A DNA stretch of 64,000 nucleotides from Streptomyces cylindrosporus (GCF_022698165.1 NZ_JALDAY010000002.1:496001-560000), one strand, 5' to 3'; shown: positions 32,938 through 45,925, counted from the first letter of the stretch. The notes: generated from the letters alone by a model not told the origin. Numbers and translations are program-made.

Positions 32938-34244
32938 GGGACCCGGGCGGTGATGCGGTAGCCGCCGGCCAGGGTGGGACCGGCGGTGAGCTCGCCGCCG
33001 TACACCGCGAGCCGTTCGCGCAGTCCGATCAGCCCGCGGCCGTTGCCCTCGCCCCCGGGTGCGTCGCGGGTGGCGCCGGTGTCGGTGACCTCTATCTCCA
33101 GGACGTCCGCGGTGTGTCCGACGGTGACCGAGGCCTCGGCGCCGGGCGCGTGCTTGATGGTGTTGGTCAGTGCCTCCTGCACCACGCGGTAGGCGGCGAG
33201 TTCGATGCCGGGCGGCAGCGGGTCCGGCGGCAGGGACACCGCGACGGAGACCGGTGTGCCGGCCGCGCGCACCCGCTCGGCGAGGGCGTCGAGCTGCCCG
33301 AGGCCGGGCTGCGGTTCCAGGCCGTCGGCGGGGCTGTCGGGGCGGCCGGTGTCCGGGGCGGCCAACAGGCCCATCACATGGCGCAGTTCGGCCATCGCGG
33401 CCCGTCCCCCGGCCTCGACGGCGAGCAGGGCCTCCTTCGACCGCTCCGGAGCGCCGTCCATCACCTTGCGGGCCGCGCCCGCCTGGATGACCATCACGCT
33501 CACATTGTGGGTCACCACGTCGTGCAGTTCCGCGGCGATACGGGCCCGCTCCTCCTCGACGGCCCGCCGCATGCCCTCCTCCTGGGCCTTCTGCAGCCGT
33601 GCGTAGCGGTCCCGGCTCTCCGCGAGGCGCCGCTGCCAGAAGCGGACGGTGACGGCCAGCACCCCGGCGAGCAGCAGCACGACCACCGGGCTCGACCAGC
33701 CCGGCAGCACCGGGTCGGTGTTGCGGAAGGCGATGCCGGCCAGCACCGCGGCGGCGAGCAGCCCGGCCGCCGCCCGCGCCCAGTAACGGCTGTACATGGC
33801 AGCGCTGTAGGCGCCGATGACACAGGACAGCACGTTGATCCAGGAGGCCTTGTCGCCGATGGCCAGGGCCGCGGCGAGCACCACCCCGAACACGGCCAGC
33901 GGATACCGGCGCCGGGCCGCCAGCGGCAGCGCCGTCAGCACGACCAACGGCCAGGCGGGGGCGGAGGGTTCGGGCTCCATGTCCCGTACGACCGGCACCG
34001 GGGGCGTCGGCGGGCGCGGGGTCGGCACCGTGCGCTCGCCGTACGAGGACTCGACCTTCGAGCTGATGTGGACCGGCCCGTCGCCGGGATAGCGCGCCGC
34101 CACGATCAGCGCCACGACGGTCAGCAGGACCGCCAGCACCACGTCCGCGCGCACCGCCCGCCGCGACAACGGGGCGCTCTGCGGCTCCGGCCTCAGGGCG
34201 TCGCGCAGTTGCCGGCGCCGTCCCCGCCGGTCCTCCGTCTCCAT
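32922..34244 (-). CDS. Two-component sensor histidine kinase (NarL/DesK type)
   Basis: A 440-residue sensor kinase. It has one membrane helix after a basic N-terminus, then an extracytoplasmic stretch rich in Pro (about residues 60-95), then four more membrane helices. The HisKA_3 box has His241 in AELHDVVTHN. The HATPase domain has VVQEALTNTIKHAPG, VTDTGA and GRGLIGLRERLAVYGG. It is transcribed with its response regulator and away from the ABC/FtsX operon 222 bases distant. The extracytoplasmic loop suggests sensing an envelope stress or antimicrobial, as is common for kinases next to such transporters. Confidence 0.93.
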   Translation of the reverse strand: METEDRRGRRRQLRDALRPEPQSAPLSRRAVRADVVLAVLLTVVALIVAARYPGDGPVHISSKVESSYGERTVPTPRPPTPPVPVVRDMEPEPSAPAWPLVVLTALPLAARRRYPLAVFGVVLAAALAIGDKASWINVLSCVIGAYSAAMYSRYWARAAAGLLAAAVLAGIAFRNTDPVLPGWSSPVVVLLLAGVLAVTVRFWQRRLAESRDRYARLQKAQEEGMRRAVEEERARIAAELHDVVTHNVSVMVIQAGAARKVMDGAPERSKEALLAVEAGGRAAMAELRHVMGLLAAPDTGRPDSPADGLEPQPGLGQLDALAERVRAAGTPVSVAVSLPPDPLPPGIELAAYRVVQEALTNTIKHAPGAEASVTVGHTADVLEIEVTDTGATRDAPGGEGNGRGLIGLRERLAVYGGELTAGPTLAGGYRITARVPWRTS

Positions 34245-34466
34245 CGCCTCATTGTGCTGCGCCCCGGCCCGCTCCCGCGTCCGCCTGCACGGTCGACAGG
34301 CCGTACCTCAGGCGTACTTCGCAGGGATGACCCCGGGCGCCCCTCCTCCGCGGGGACGCCCGCAAGTCGGTGCCGCGGCCGACGCGCGCCAGGCGTCCGC
34401 GCCCCTACGTTCGCCGGGCCGACACCGACAACTCCCTTGCGCCGCAAGGACGAAGGACGGACTCCC

Positions 34467-35159
34467 ATGACTGACGTGATCGAACTGGCGGGCGCGGCCA
34501 AGCGCTACGACAACGCCGGCACACCCGCGCTCGGACCGCTCGACCTCGCTGTCGCCGAGGGCGAGGCGCTCGCCGTGACCGGTCCTTCCGGCAGCGGCAA
34601 GTCGACGCTGCTGAACCTGGTCGCCGGCCTCGACAAGCCGACCGAGGGCGCGGTGACCGTGGCCGGAGAGCGGATCGACCGGCTGGGCGAGCACGCGCTG
34701 GCCCGGTTCCGCCGCGAACGGATCGGCATGGTCTTCCAGTTCTTCAATCTGCTCGACGACCTCACCGTCGCCGACAACATCCGGCTGCCCGCCCAGCTGA
34801 CCGGGGCCGCGCGGCGCAAGGCGGCGGCCCGCGCGGACGAGCTGATGGAGCTGCTGGGCATCACCCGACACGCCCGCGCCTACCCGGGCCGGCTGTCCGG
34901 CGGTGAGCGCCAACGCGTCGCGGTGGCAAGGGCGTTGGTCAACCGGCCCGCGCTGCTGCTCGCGGACGAGCCGACCGGCGCGCTCGACACCGCCTCGGGG
35001 CACGACGTACGGGAGCTGCTGGTGGAGCTGCACCGCGGCGGGCAGACCCTCGTCCTGGTCACGCACGACATGGCGCTGGCGCGGGCGTGCGCGAGCCGCA
35101 CCATCCAGCTGGTCGACGGCCGTCTCTCCCTCGACACGCGTGCGGAGGCCGTCCGATGA
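34467..35159 (+). CDS. ABC transporter ATP-binding protein (MacB/LolD type)
   Basis: A 230-residue ATPase. It has Walker A GPSGSGKST, Q-loop VFQFFNLL, signature LSGGERQR, Walker B LLLADEPTGALD and the H-loop VTHD. The FQFFNLLDDLTV stretch and the D-loop are typical of the MacB/LolD group that works with FtsX-type permeases. The stop overlaps the permease ATG (ATGA). It is divergent from a two-component system that may induce it. The pump probably handles peptide antibiotics or lipids rather than importing nutrients. Confidence 0.94.
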   Translation: MTDVIELAGAAKRYDNAGTPALGPLDLAVAEGEALAVTGPSGSGKSTLLNLVAGLDKPTEGAVTVAGERIDRLGEHALARFRRERIGMVFQFFNLLDDLTVADNIRLPAQLTGAARRKAAARADELMELLGITRHARAYPGRLSGGERQRVAVARALVNRPALLLADEPTGALDTASGHDVRELLVELHRGGQTLVLVTHDMALARACASRTIQLVDGRLSLDTRAEAVR

Positions 35160-37495
35160 GCCTCCTCGGCAGCGGCGCGCTGGGCCGGGTCGTGCGCTCC
35201 GGGGTGGGCCGGCGCCGGGTGCAGACGACGGTGATCGCCGTGGCCTGCATGATGGCCGTCGCGGCCGCCGTGATCGCCGGATCGCTCATCGTCGCCACCA
35301 ACGCCCCCTTCGACCACGCCTTCGCCAAGCAGCACGGCGCGCACATCACCGCGCAGTTCGATCCGGCCAGGGTGAGTACGGCGGCGCTGAAGGAGACCGG
35401 GCGGCTGGACGGTGTCACGGCGAGCGCGGGGCCGTATCCCACCACCACCTTCAACGAGCTGACCCTGGTGGGGCGTTCCGGCCCGCACAGCGACGTGGAC
35501 GACCTGGACCTGCGGGCCGGGCGGTGGGCGAAGAAGGCGGGCGAGATCGTTCTCTCCGCGTCCTTCCTGAACTCCCCCCTCAAGATCGGCTCCGTCATGA
35601 AGGCCTCCGGCGACGCCGACAGCCCGGGCCTGACGGTCGTCGGCTTCGCGCTGTCGTCCGCCCGGACCGCCGACGCCTGGGCGACCCCCGGGCAGGTGCG
35701 CGCGCTGGCCTCGAAGGACTCACCGGTCACGAGCCAGATGCTGTACCGCTTCAAGTCGGCCAGCAGCAAAGGGCAGATCGCCGCCGACCGGAAGCTGCTC
35801 TCCGCCGCCGTGCCGTCCGGGTCCCTGCTGGCCACCCAGTCCTATCTGGACACCAAGCACTCCGCCGACCGGGGCGCGGCGGCGACCATCCCGTTCCTGG
35901 TGGCCTTCGGCGTGCTCGGCATCGTCATGTCGGTGATCATCGTCAGCAGTGTGATCAGCGGCGCGGTCGGCACCGGGCTGCGCAGGATCGGCATCCTCAA
36001 GGCCATCGGCTTCACCCCGCGCGAGGTGGTGCGGGCCTATGTGGCACAGGCGCTGATCCCGGCCGTCGCCGGTATCGCGCTCGGGGTCGTGCTGGGCAAT
36101 GTGCTGGCCGTGCCGCTGCTGGCCGACACCGCGCAGGTGTACGGGGGTGTCTCGCTGTCGGTGACGTGGTGGGTGGACGTGGTCGTGCCGGCGGTCGCGC
36201 TGCTGATCGTGACGGTCGCGGCGCTGGTCCCCGCGCTGCGGGCCGGGCGGCTGCGGACGGTCGAGGCGATCGCGGTGGGCCGGGCGCCGCGCACGGGGCG
36301 CGGCCAGTGGGCGCACCGGACGGCCGGGCGGCTGCCGCTGCCGCGGGCGGTGACCTACGGCCTGGCCAGTCCCTTCACGCATCCGGTCCGCACCGCGGCG
36401 ATGCTGCTCGCGGTGGCCTTCGGCACGGTCGCGGCGACCTTCGCGGTGGGCCTGACCTCGTCCCTGAACGCGGTGGGCAGCGCGCAGGATCCCCAGGACC
36501 GCGCCGATGTCACCGTCGTCAGCGGCGGAGCCGTCCAGAACCGCGGGCCGCTCTCCCCGGGAGCCGCCCGCAGGGCGCCGTCCGTCGATCCGGCGAAGGT
36601 CGGCGCCGCCGTCAAGGCGCAGTCGGGCACCGCCTCGTACTACGGCATGACCCGGACGGACGTCACCGTCGCCGGGATATCCGGCTCGGTCGAAGCCACC
36701 CTCTACCAGGGGGATTCGCGGTCAGGGAGCTACGAGATGATCTCCGGGCACTGGATCACCGGCGCCGGGCAGGTCGTCGTACCCACGCGCTTCCTGGAAC
36801 GGACCGGCACCAGGATCGGCGACACGGTCCGGGTGACGCTCGGGAAGGACACGGAGAGTCTGCGGATCGTCGGCGAGGCCTTCGACACCGACAACGACGG
36901 CCTGTCGGTCCACGCGGACATGGCCGGTTTCGCGGGGGCCAGGCCCCAGGTCTTCCAGATCCAGGTGAAGCCGGGCGTCTCCCCCGCCGACTACGCCGCG
37001 AAGCTCGCCGCGGTGGTGCGGCCGCTCGGCGCCGACGTGCTGGCCGACGAGGGCTCGCAGCAGGACGGCATGATCCTCGTGCTGGACTCGATCGCGGTGC
37101 TGCTCACCCTGATGCTGGTCTCCGTGGCGGGCCTCGGCGTGCTCAACTCCGTCGTCCTCGACACCCGGGAGCGCGTGCACGACCTCGGCGTCTGCAAGGC
37201 GCTGGGCATGTCACCGCGGCAGACCGTGAGCCTCGTGCTCTCCTCGGTGGCCGGGATCGGCGTCCTCGGCGGACTGATCGGCGTACCGCTCGGGTTCGCG
37301 CTGCACGGCTATGTCCTGCCGGTGATGGGACACGCGGCGGGCACCGGCCTCCCGCCCTCGGTCCTCGATGTGTACGACGCCCCCGAACTGGTCCTGCTGG
37401 GGCTGGCCGGCATCGCGATCGCCCTCCTGGGCGCCCTGCTCCCGTCCGGCTGGGCGGCGCGGGCCCGCACGGCGACGGCACTGCGCACGGAGTAG
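35156..37495 (+). CDS. FtsX-like ABC transporter permease
   Basis: A 779-residue permease of the MacB/FtsX class. An N-terminal membrane helix (VIAVACMMAVAAAVIAGSLI) precedes a large extracytoplasmic domain. A block of three helices follows (from about residue 255). A second extracytoplasmic region and a final FtsX block begin near residue 630 and end at the C-terminus. The loop GILKAIGFTPREVVRAYVAQ and its counterpart DLGVCKALGMSPRQTV are the coupling-helix motifs that meet the ATPase. It is translated by ATGA overlap with the ATPase gene. Probable role: drug or peptide efflux or sensing under control of the divergent two-component system. Confidence 0.93.
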   Translation: MSLLGSGALGRVVRSGVGRRRVQTTVIAVACMMAVAAAVIAGSLIVATNAPFDHAFAKQHGAHITAQFDPARVSTAALKETGRLDGVTASAGPYPTTTFNELTLVGRSGPHSDVDDLDLRAGRWAKKAGEIVLSASFLNSPLKIGSVMKASGDADSPGLTVVGFALSSARTADAWATPGQVRALASKDSPVTSQMLYRFKSASSKGQIAADRKLLSAAVPSGSLLATQSYLDTKHSADRGAAATIPFLVAFGVLGIVMSVIIVSSVISGAVGTGLRRIGILKAIGFTPREVVRAYVAQALIPAVAGIALGVVLGNVLAVPLLADTAQVYGGVSLSVTWWVDVVVPAVALLIVTVAALVPALRAGRLRTVEAIAVGRAPRTGRGQWAHRTAGRLPLPRAVTYGLASPFTHPVRTAAMLLAVAFGTVAATFAVGLTSSLNAVGSAQDPQDRADVTVVSGGAVQNRGPLSPGAARRAPSVDPAKVGAAVKAQSGTASYYGMTRTDVTVAGISGSVEATLYQGDSRSGSYEMISGHWITGAGQVVVPTRFLERTGTRIGDTVRVTLGKDTESLRIVGEAFDTDNDGLSVHADMAGFAGARPQVFQIQVKPGVSPADYAAKLAAVVRPLGADVLADEGSQQDGMILVLDSIAVLLTLMLVSVAGLGVLNSVVLDTRERVHDLGVCKALGMSPRQTVSLVLSSVAGIGVLGGLIGVPLGFALHGYVLPVMGHAAGTGLPPSVLDVYDAPELVLLGLAGIAIALLGALLPSGWAARARTATALRTE

Positions 37496-37522
37496 GGGGT
37501 CGCCCGGCGAAGATCCGCCCGT

Positions 37523-38428
37523 CTATCGCAGCTCCGCCCGGAAAGCCGCCGGGGTCGTCTCCGTGTGCTGCTGGAAGAACTTCGAGAAGTTCGCGGCGTC
37601 CGGGAAGCCCACCGCCGCGCCCACCCGGCCGATCGGTATGTCGGTGTGGGCCAGCAGCCGCTTCGCCTCCAGGATCACCCGCTTGTCGATGAAGCCCTTG
37701 GGCGTCTCGCCGGTTGCGGCGCGGACCGCGCGGACCAGGGTGCGGCGGGAGTAACCGAGCGCGTCGGCGTAGGCGCTGACGCTGTGGTTGGTGGCGAAGC
37801 CCTTCTCCACGGCGTCCCGGAACAGGGTGAACGTCGTGTCCGACTGGCGGCGGACCGCCTCCGCCGAGCTCGCCGCCAGATGCGCGAGACGCAGCAGGAA
37901 CGCCGTGAGGGAGTGGCGCAGGACCGCGGTGTGGAGGCTCAGCGGGAGCGTCGTCGTGTCCTCGTACTCGCGCTCCAGCTGGGCGAGGGAGGAGCGCAGG
38001 GCCGCCAGCTGGGCCTCGTCGGGGCGCAGCAGCGGCGGCAGGTCGTAGCGGTACAGGCCGGTGGCCTCCACCGTGGCGCGGGGCAGGAAGCCGGGCTGCA
38101 TGGTCAGGACGGTTCCGCGGTACTCGCTCGTACTCGAGAAGCGGTGGACCTGACCCGGGCGGATCCACAGCAGGTCGCCGGCCGTCGCCTCGTACTCGGC
38201 AAAGTCGATCATGTGGCGGACGGGCCCCTCGTCGAAGAGCATCACGACATGGAAGTCGATGCGATGGACGCGGTGCAGGGGGGCGTCGGCGTGCCAGGTG
38301 CGGTCGGCGCCCATCGGGCCCACCTGCATGCCCACCCCGCACACACTCAGCTCGACCGGGAAGGGGAACGTTCTGATCCCGTCCACGCTGCCTTCACCGT
38401 CTCCGCCTTGGATGGTTCTGTCCGCCAT
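37523..38428 (-). CDS. AraC-family transcriptional regulator
   Basis: A 301-residue AraC/XylS-type regulator. The N-terminal cupin-like sensing domain includes HRVHRIDFHVVMLFDEG and LLWIRPGQVHRF. The C-terminal double helix-turn-helix (about residues 205-300) reads YADALGYSRRTLVRAVRAATG and then VGFPDAANFSKFFQQHTETTP. It is divergent from the transketolase-led pentose-phosphate operon with about 145 bases between the starts. It is therefore a candidate regulator of that operon, although AraC genes beside central metabolic operons can also be unrelated. The preferred ATG at 38428 has GAGAGGG close upstream. Confidence 0.9.
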   Translation of the reverse strand: MADRTIQGGDGEGSVDGIRTFPFPVELSVCGVGMQVGPMGADRTWHADAPLHRVHRIDFHVVMLFDEGPVRHMIDFAEYEATAGDLLWIRPGQVHRFSSTSEYRGTVLTMQPGFLPRATVEATGLYRYDLPPLLRPDEAQLAALRSSLAQLEREYEDTTTLPLSLHTAVLRHSLTAFLLRLAHLAASSAEAVRRQSDTTFTLFRDAVEKGFATNHSVSAYADALGYSRRTLVRAVRAATGETPKGFIDKRVILEAKRLLAHTDIPIGRVGAAVGFPDAANFSKFFQQHTETTPAAFRAELR

Positions 38429-38505
38429 GTCCCTCTCACGCCGCCCAGCTGGTACGTCCGGTGTCCCACTTTCACCACAGGCTGGCACACGAGGACCTTC
38501 CCTCG

Positions 38506-38522
38506 TAAAAGTCAGACTTTTA
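38506..38522. promoter_or_regulatory. 17-base palindrome upstream of transketolase
   Basis: TAAAAGTC-A-GACTTTTA is a perfect palindrome around one central base, 52 bases upstream of the transketolase ATG. Its A/T richness stands out in this GC-rich DNA. It is a likely operator for the pentose-phosphate operon. The binding protein is not identified; the symmetry is not the usual direct-repeat arrangement of AraC sites. Confidence 0.6.
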
Positions 38523-38574
38523 AGTTTGAACGCAACGAGCCAGAAACCCCGCTGCGATCGAGGACTTCTTGAAG

Positions 38575-40650
<2,076 letters not shown>

Positions 40651-40669
40651 TCCGATCGCCAGAAAGAAG

Positions 40670-41815
40670 ATGATCACTGTGACCGAAGCAACCGCGTCCG
40701 CGGGAGCACTCAAGCGCCTCAGCGACGAAGGCGTCTCCATCTGGCTGGACGACCTGTCGCGCAGGCGGATCGAGTCCGGCAACCTCGCCGCACTCGTGGA
40801 GAACAAGAACGTGGTGGGCGTGACCACCAACCCCTCCATCTTCCAGGCCGCCATCGGCTCCGGTGAGGGTTACGAGGAGCAACTCGCCGACCTGGCCGTG
40901 CGCGGCGTGACGGTCGACGAGGCCGTACGGATGATGACCACCGCCGACGTCCGCGCCGCCGCCGACATCCTGCGGCCCGTGTACGACGCGACGGGCGGCC
41001 GGGACGGACGGGTCTCCATCGAGGTCGACCCGCGCCTCGCCCACAACACGGCGGCCACCGTCGCCGAGGCCCGCCAGCTGGCCTGGCTCGTGGACCGCCC
41101 GAACGTCATGATCAAGATCCCGGCGACCAAGGCGGGCCTGCCCGCCATCACCGAGGTCATCGGCCAGGGCATCAGCGTCAACGTCACGCTGATCTTCTCC
41201 CTGGAGCGCTACCGCGAGGTCATGGACGCCTACCTGGCCGGCCTGGAGAAGGCCGCCGCCAAGGGGCTCGACCTCGCCACCATCCACTCCGTGGCCTCCT
41301 TCTTCGTCTCCCGCGTCGACTCCGAGATCGACAAGCGGCTGACCGTGCTGGGCACCGACCAGGCCCTCGCGCTCAAGGGCAAGGCCGCGCTCGCCAACGC
41401 CCGCCTCGCGTACGAGGCCTTCGAGGAGGTCTTCGCGTCCGCCCGCTGGACCGCCCTCTCGGGCTCCAAGGCCAACAAGCAGCGCCCGCTGTGGGCCTCG
41501 ACCGGTGTGAAGGACCCCGCGTACAAGGACACCCTGTACGTCGACGAACTGGTCGCGCCCGGCACCGTCAACACCATGCCGGAGGCCACCCTGAACGCCA
41601 CCGCCGACCACGGCGAGATCACCGGCGACACGGTGACCGGCGGCTACGCGCAGGCCCGCGCCGACCTGGCCGCCGTGGAGACCCTCGGGATCTCCTACGA
41701 CGAGGTCGTGCAGCAGCTGGAGGACGAGGGCGTGGCCAAGTTCGAGACGGCCTGGCAGGACCTGCTGGACGCCGTCACGAAGTCCCTGGACAGCAAGGGA
41801 GTTGACGCGGAATGA
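40670..41815 (+). CDS. tal: Transaldolase
   Basis: A 381-residue transaldolase of the longer actinobacterial type that transfers a dihydroxyacetone unit in the pentose phosphate pathway. The Schiff-base lysine is Lys149 in [11 protein letters not shown]. Other family blocks are [10 protein letters not shown] near the N-terminus, [13 protein letters not shown], and [14 protein letters not shown]. The ATG at 40670 and a GTG at 40679 are both possible starts after AGAAAGAAG. It lies 19 bases after transketolase and overlaps zwf by four bases. Confidence 0.96.
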   Translation: MITVTEATASAGALKRLSDEGVSIWLDDLSRRRIESGNLAALVENKNVVGVTTNPSIFQAAIGSGEGYEEQLADLAVRGVTVDEAVRMMTTADVRAAADILRPVYDATGGRDGRVSIEVDPRLAHNTAATVAEARQLAWLVDRPNVMIKIPATKAGLPAITEVIGQGISVNVTLIFSLERYREVMDAYLAGLEKAAAKGLDLATIHSVASFFVSRVDSEIDKRLTVLGTDQALALKGKAALANARLAYEAFEEVFASARWTALSGSKANKQRPLWASTGVKDPAYKDTLYVDELVAPGTVNTMPEATLNATADHGEITGDTVTGGYAQARADLAAVETLGISYDEVVQQLEDEGVAKFETAWQDLLDAVTKSLDSKGVDAE

Positions 41816-43347
41816 CCATCGTCTCCGACTGGACGAACCCGCTGCGTGACGAGCGCGACCGGCGGCTGCCCCGCATCGCCGGACCGTCCGGACTCGTCAT
41901 CTTCGGCGTCACCGGCGACCTGTCCCGCAAGAAGCTGATGCCGGCCGTCTACGACCTCGCCAACCGCGGCATGCTCCCGCCGGGCTTCTCGCTCGTCGGG
42001 TTCGCCCGCCGGGACTGGGAGGACCAGGACTTCGCGCAGGTCGTGCACGACTCCGTCCGCGACCACGCGCGCACCGAGTTCCGCGAGGAGGTGTGGCAGC
42101 AGCTCGCCGAGGGCATGCGGTTCATCCCGGGCGACTTCGACGACGACACGGCGTTCAAGCAGCTGAAGTCGGCCGTCGAGGAGCTGGACTCCTCCCGCGG
42201 CACCGGCGGCAACTTCGCCTTCTACCTCTCCGTACCGCCGAAGTTCTTCCCCAAGGTCGTCCAGCAGCTGAAGAAGCACGGCCTGGCGAACGCGCCCGAG
42301 GGTTCCTGGCGGCGCGCGGTCATCGAGAAGCCGTTCGGCCGCGACCTGGCGAGCGCGCGCGAGCTGAACGCGCTGGTGCACGACGTGTTCGAGCCGGACC
42401 AGGTGTTCCGCATCGACCACTACCTCGGCAAGGAGACCGTCCAGAACATCCTGGCGCTGCGCTTCGCCAACCAGATGTACGAGCCCATCTGGAACCGCTC
42501 GTACGTCGACCACGTGCAGATCACCATGGCCGAGGACATCGGCATCGGCGGCCGGGCCGGCTACTACGACGGCATCGGCGCCGCCCGTGACGTCATCCAG
42601 AACCACCTCCTCCAGCTGATGGCGCTCACCGCGATGGAGGAGCCCATCGCCTTCGACGCCGAGTCGCTGCTGACCGAGAAGCTCAAGGTCCTCAAGTCGG
42701 TGCGGCCGCCGGAGAAGCTCGGCGAGCACACGGTTCTCGCGCAGTACGCGGAGGGCTGGCAGGGCGGCGAGAAGGTCCCCGGCTATCTGCAGGAGGACGG
42801 CATCGACCCGAACTCGAAGACCGACACCTACGCGGCCATCAAGCTGGAGGTGGACAACCGCCGCTGGGCGGGCATCCCCTTCTACCTGCGCACCGGAAAG
42901 CGCCTGGGCCGCCGGGTCACCGAGATCGCGGTCGTCTTCAAGAGGGCCCCGCACTCGCCCTTCGACTCCACCGCCACGGAGGAGCTCGGCCAGAACGCGA
43001 TCGTCATCCGCGTCCAGCCCGACGAGGGCATGACGGTCCGCTTCGGGTCCAAGGTGCCGGGCACCTCGATGGAGATCCGGGACGTGTCGATGGACTTCGC
43101 CTACGGCGAGTCCTTCACGGAGTCCAGCCCGGAGGCGTACGAGCGGCTCATCCTGGACGTACTGCTCGGCGACGCCAACCTTTTCCCCCGTCACCAGGAA
43201 GTGGAAGAGTCCTGGAAGATCCTCGACCCGATCGAGGAGTACTGGGCGAAGAACGGCAAGCCGGCGCAGTACCCCTCGGGGAGCTGGGGACCCGGGGAAG
43301 CCGACGAGATGCTCGCACGAGACGGACGGAGCTGGCGCAGGCCATGA
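41812..43347 (+). CDS. zwf: Glucose-6-phosphate 1-dehydrogenase
   Basis: A 511-residue enzyme that oxidises glucose 6-phosphate with NADP+ to 6-phosphogluconolactone. The coenzyme loop reads [14 protein letters not shown] near residue 35. The substrate site [13 protein letters not shown] contains the catalytic His and Lys. Its start overlaps the transaldolase stop, and its stop overlaps the opcA start (ATGA both times). With opcA next to it, activity is expected to depend on the OpcA allosteric/assembly partner as in other actinobacteria. Confidence 0.97.
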   Translation: MTIVSDWTNPLRDERDRRLPRIAGPSGLVIFGVTGDLSRKKLMPAVYDLANRGMLPPGFSLVGFARRDWEDQDFAQVVHDSVRDHARTEFREEVWQQLAEGMRFIPGDFDDDTAFKQLKSAVEELDSSRGTGGNFAFYLSVPPKFFPKVVQQLKKHGLANAPEGSWRRAVIEKPFGRDLASARELNALVHDVFEPDQVFRIDHYLGKETVQNILALRFANQMYEPIWNRSYVDHVQITMAEDIGIGGRAGYYDGIGAARDVIQNHLLQLMALTAMEEPIAFDAESLLTEKLKVLKSVRPPEKLGEHTVLAQYAEGWQGGEKVPGYLQEDGIDPNSKTDTYAAIKLEVDNRRWAGIPFYLRTGKRLGRRVTEIAVVFKRAPHSPFDSTATEELGQNAIVIRVQPDEGMTVRFGSKVPGTSMEIRDVSMDFAYGESFTESSPEAYERLILDVLLGDANLFPRHQEVEESWKILDPIEEYWAKNGKPAQYPSGSWGPGEADEMLARDGRSWRRP

Positions 43348-44279
43348 AGATCGACCTGACCGACACCACGGCAAGCAAGATCAACAAGGCGCTGGTGCAG
43401 GGTCGCCGCGCCATCGGCACGCCTGCCGTGGGCATGGTCCTGACGATGGTCATCGTCACGGACGAGGAGAACGCGTACGACGCGATCAAGGCGGCCGAGG
43501 AGGCCTCGCACGAGCACCCCTCGCGCACCCTGGTCGTCATCAAGCGGCACGCCCGCACCCCGCGCGACCGCATGGCCTCCAAGCTGGACGCCGAGGTGCG
43601 GGTCGGCGCCGACGCGGGCACCGGCGAGACGGTCATCCTGCGCACCTACGGCGAGGTGTCCGACCACGCCGACTCGGTGGTCCTGCCGCTGCTGCTGCCG
43701 GACGCGCCGGTCGTGGTGTGGTGGCCGGTGGACGCGCCCGAGGTGCCGTCGAAGGACCCGCTGGGCGCGCTCGCGCAGCGCAGGATCACCGACCTGTACG
43801 CGGTCGAGAACCCCCTGGAGACGCTGGAGACCCGGGTCCGCTCCTACGCGCCCGGCGACACCGACCTCGCCTGGACCCGGCTGACGCCCTGGCGCTCGAT
43901 GCTGGCGGCGGCCCTGGACCAGGCCCGGGCGCAGATCATCTCCGGTGCCGTGGAGGCCGAGGCCGAGAACCCGGCCGCCGAGCTGCTCGCGCGCTGGCTG
44001 GAGGCGCGGCTCAAGGTGAAGATCGACCGCGTGGTCACGGGAGGCCCGGTGGTGACCGCGGTCCGCCTCGGCACGGCCGACGGCGAGGTCGTCATCGACC
44101 GCCCCGAGGGCCCGCTGGCCACGCTCTCCCTGCCGGGCCAGCCCTCCCGCACCCTCGCCCTGAAGGTCCGCACCACCTCCGAACTCATCGCCGAGGAGCT
44201 GCGCCGCCTCGACGCCGACGAGATGTACGCCGTCGCCCTGCGGGGCGAAGGCACCAAGGAGACGCCCTCCCATGTCTGA
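43344..44279 (+). CDS. opcA: Glucose-6-phosphate dehydrogenase assembly protein OpcA
   Basis: A 311-residue OpcA protein that in cyanobacteria and actinobacteria binds and activates Zwf, linking it to redox state. Recognisable blocks are [20 protein letters not shown] near the start, a mid-protein [20 protein letters not shown], and [16 protein letters not shown]. The ATG overlaps the zwf stop and the 3' end overlaps pgi by eight bases. No membrane segments or signal are seen, as expected for a cytoplasmic partner. Confidence 0.95.
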   Translation: MKIDLTDTTASKINKALVQGRRAIGTPAVGMVLTMVIVTDEENAYDAIKAAEEASHEHPSRTLVVIKRHARTPRDRMASKLDAEVRVGADAGTGETVILRTYGEVSDHADSVVLPLLLPDAPVVVWWPVDAPEVPSKDPLGALAQRRITDLYAVENPLETLETRVRSYAPGDTDLAWTRLTPWRSMLAAALDQARAQIISGAVEAEAENPAAELLARWLEARLKVKIDRVVTGGPVVTAVRLGTADGEVVIDRPEGPLATLSLPGQPSRTLALKVRTTSELIAEELRRLDADEMYAVALRGEGTKETPSHV

Positions 44280-45924
44280 CTCTCCCCGGCTCACCAACCG
44301 TCCCGAGTGGACGGCGCTGGAGGACCACCGTGCGGACGTGCTGCAGCGGCCGCGGCTGCGTGAGCTGTTCGACGCGGATCCCTCCCGCGCCGAGCGGTAC
44401 GTCGTGCGCGTCGGTGATCTGCGCATCGACTACTCCAAGCACCTGGTCAACGACGAGACCCTCGCCCTGCTGCGGGAACTGGCCACCGCCACCGACGTGT
44501 TCGGGCTGCGGGACACCATGTTCCGCGGCGACAAGATCAACGTCACCGAGAACCGGGCGGTGCTGCACACCGCGCTGCGCGCGCCCCGGGACGCGGTGGT
44601 CGAGGTCGACGGCGAGAACGTCGTTCCCAAGGTGCACGCGGTCCTCGACCGGATGAGCGACTTCGCCGACCGGGTCCGCTCCGGTGCCTGGACCGGGCAC
44701 ACCGGCAAGCGAATCAAGAACGTCGTGAACATCGGCATCGGCGGCTCCGATCTCGGTCCGGCGATGGCGTACGAGGCGCTGCGCACCTTCTCGGCACGGG
44801 AGTTGACGTTCCGCTTCGTCTCGAACGTCGACGGTTCCGACCTGCACGAGGCCACCCGCGACCTGGACCCGGCGGAGACGCTGTTCATCGTCGCGTCCAA
44901 GACCTTCACCACGATCGAGACGATCACCAACGCCACCTCGGCCCGCTCCTGGCTGCTCAGGGCCTTCGACGGTGACGACAAGGCGGTCGCCAGGCACTTC
45001 GTCGCGCTGTCGACGAACGCCGGCAAGGTCACGGAGTTCGGCATCGACCCGGACAACATGTTCGAGTTCTGGGACTGGGTGGGCGGACGCTACTCCTTCG
45101 ACTCGGCGATCGGCCTCTCCCTGATGATCGCCATCGGCCCGGACCGCTTCCGCGAGCTGCTCGACGGTTTCCGCATCGTCGACGAGCACTTCAGGACCGC
45201 GCCGGCCGAGTCCAACGCCCCGCTGATCCTGGGCCTGTTGGGCATCTGGTACGGCAACTTCTTCGGCGCCGAGTCGCACGCGGTGCTGCCCTACAGCCAC
45301 TACCTGTCCAAGTTCACCGCGTATCTGCAGCAGCTGGACATGGAGTCCAACGGCAAGTCGGTGGACCGCGACGGGCACGTGGTGGGCTGGGAGACCGGTC
45401 CGGTGGTGTGGGGCACGCCCGGCACCAACGGGCAGCACGCCTACTACCAGTTGATCCACCAGGGCACCCGGCTCATCCCGGCGGACCTGATCGGCTTCGC
45501 GCGTCCCGTGCCCGAGCTCAGTGACGAACTCAGGGCGCAGCACGACCTGTTGATGGCCAACCTGTTCGCGCAGGGCCAGGCGCTGGCCTTCGGCAAGACC
45601 GCCGACGAGGTGCGCGCGGAGGGCGTGCCCGAGGAGCAGGTGCCGCACCGCACCTTCCTGGGCAACCACCCCACCACCACGATCCTGGCCCGCGAGCTGA
45701 CCCCGTCGGTCCTCGGCCAGCTGATCGCCCTCTACGAGCACAAGGTGTTCGTGCAGGGCGCCGTCTGGAACATCGACTCCTTCGACCAGTGGGGCGTCGA
45801 GCTCGGCAAGGTGCTCGCCAAGCGCGTTGAACCCGCCCTCACCGAGGGCGCGGACGTCCCCGGCCTCGACCCCTCCACCGCAGCACTCGTGGCCGCTTAC
45901 CGCGAGCTCAAGGAAGGCAACTGA
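44272..45924 (+). CDS. pgi: Glucose-6-phosphate isomerase
   Basis: A 550-residue phosphoglucose isomerase that interconverts glucose 6-phosphate and fructose 6-phosphate. The family signatures [16 protein letters not shown] and the later [15 protein letters not shown] (catalytic Glu) are present, as is [16 protein letters not shown] near residue 385 with the active-site His. SIS-type sugar-phosphate binding residues [11 protein letters not shown] are intact. It overlaps opcA at its start. The gnd gene begins two bases after its stop, with its ribosome site (AAGGAAGG) inside the pgi 3' end. Confidence 0.97.
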   Translation: MSDSPRLTNRPEWTALEDHRADVLQRPRLRELFDADPSRAERYVVRVGDLRIDYSKHLVNDETLALLRELATATDVFGLRDTMFRGDKINVTENRAVLHTALRAPRDAVVEVDGENVVPKVHAVLDRMSDFADRVRSGAWTGHTGKRIKNVVNIGIGGSDLGPAMAYEALRTFSARELTFRFVSNVDGSDLHEATRDLDPAETLFIVASKTFTTIETITNATSARSWLLRAFDGDDKAVARHFVALSTNAGKVTEFGIDPDNMFEFWDWVGGRYSFDSAIGLSLMIAIGPDRFRELLDGFRIVDEHFRTAPAESNAPLILGLLGIWYGNFFGAESHAVLPYSHYLSKFTAYLQQLDMESNGKSVDRDGHVVGWETGPVVWGTPGTNGQHAYYQLIHQGTRLIPADLIGFARPVPELSDELRAQHDLLMANLFAQGQALAFGKTADEVRAEGVPEEQVPHRTFLGNHPTTTILARELTPSVLGQLIALYEHKVFVQGAVWNIDSFDQWGVELGKVLAKRVEPALTEGADVPGLDPSTAALVAAYRELKEGN

Positions 45925-45925
45925 A

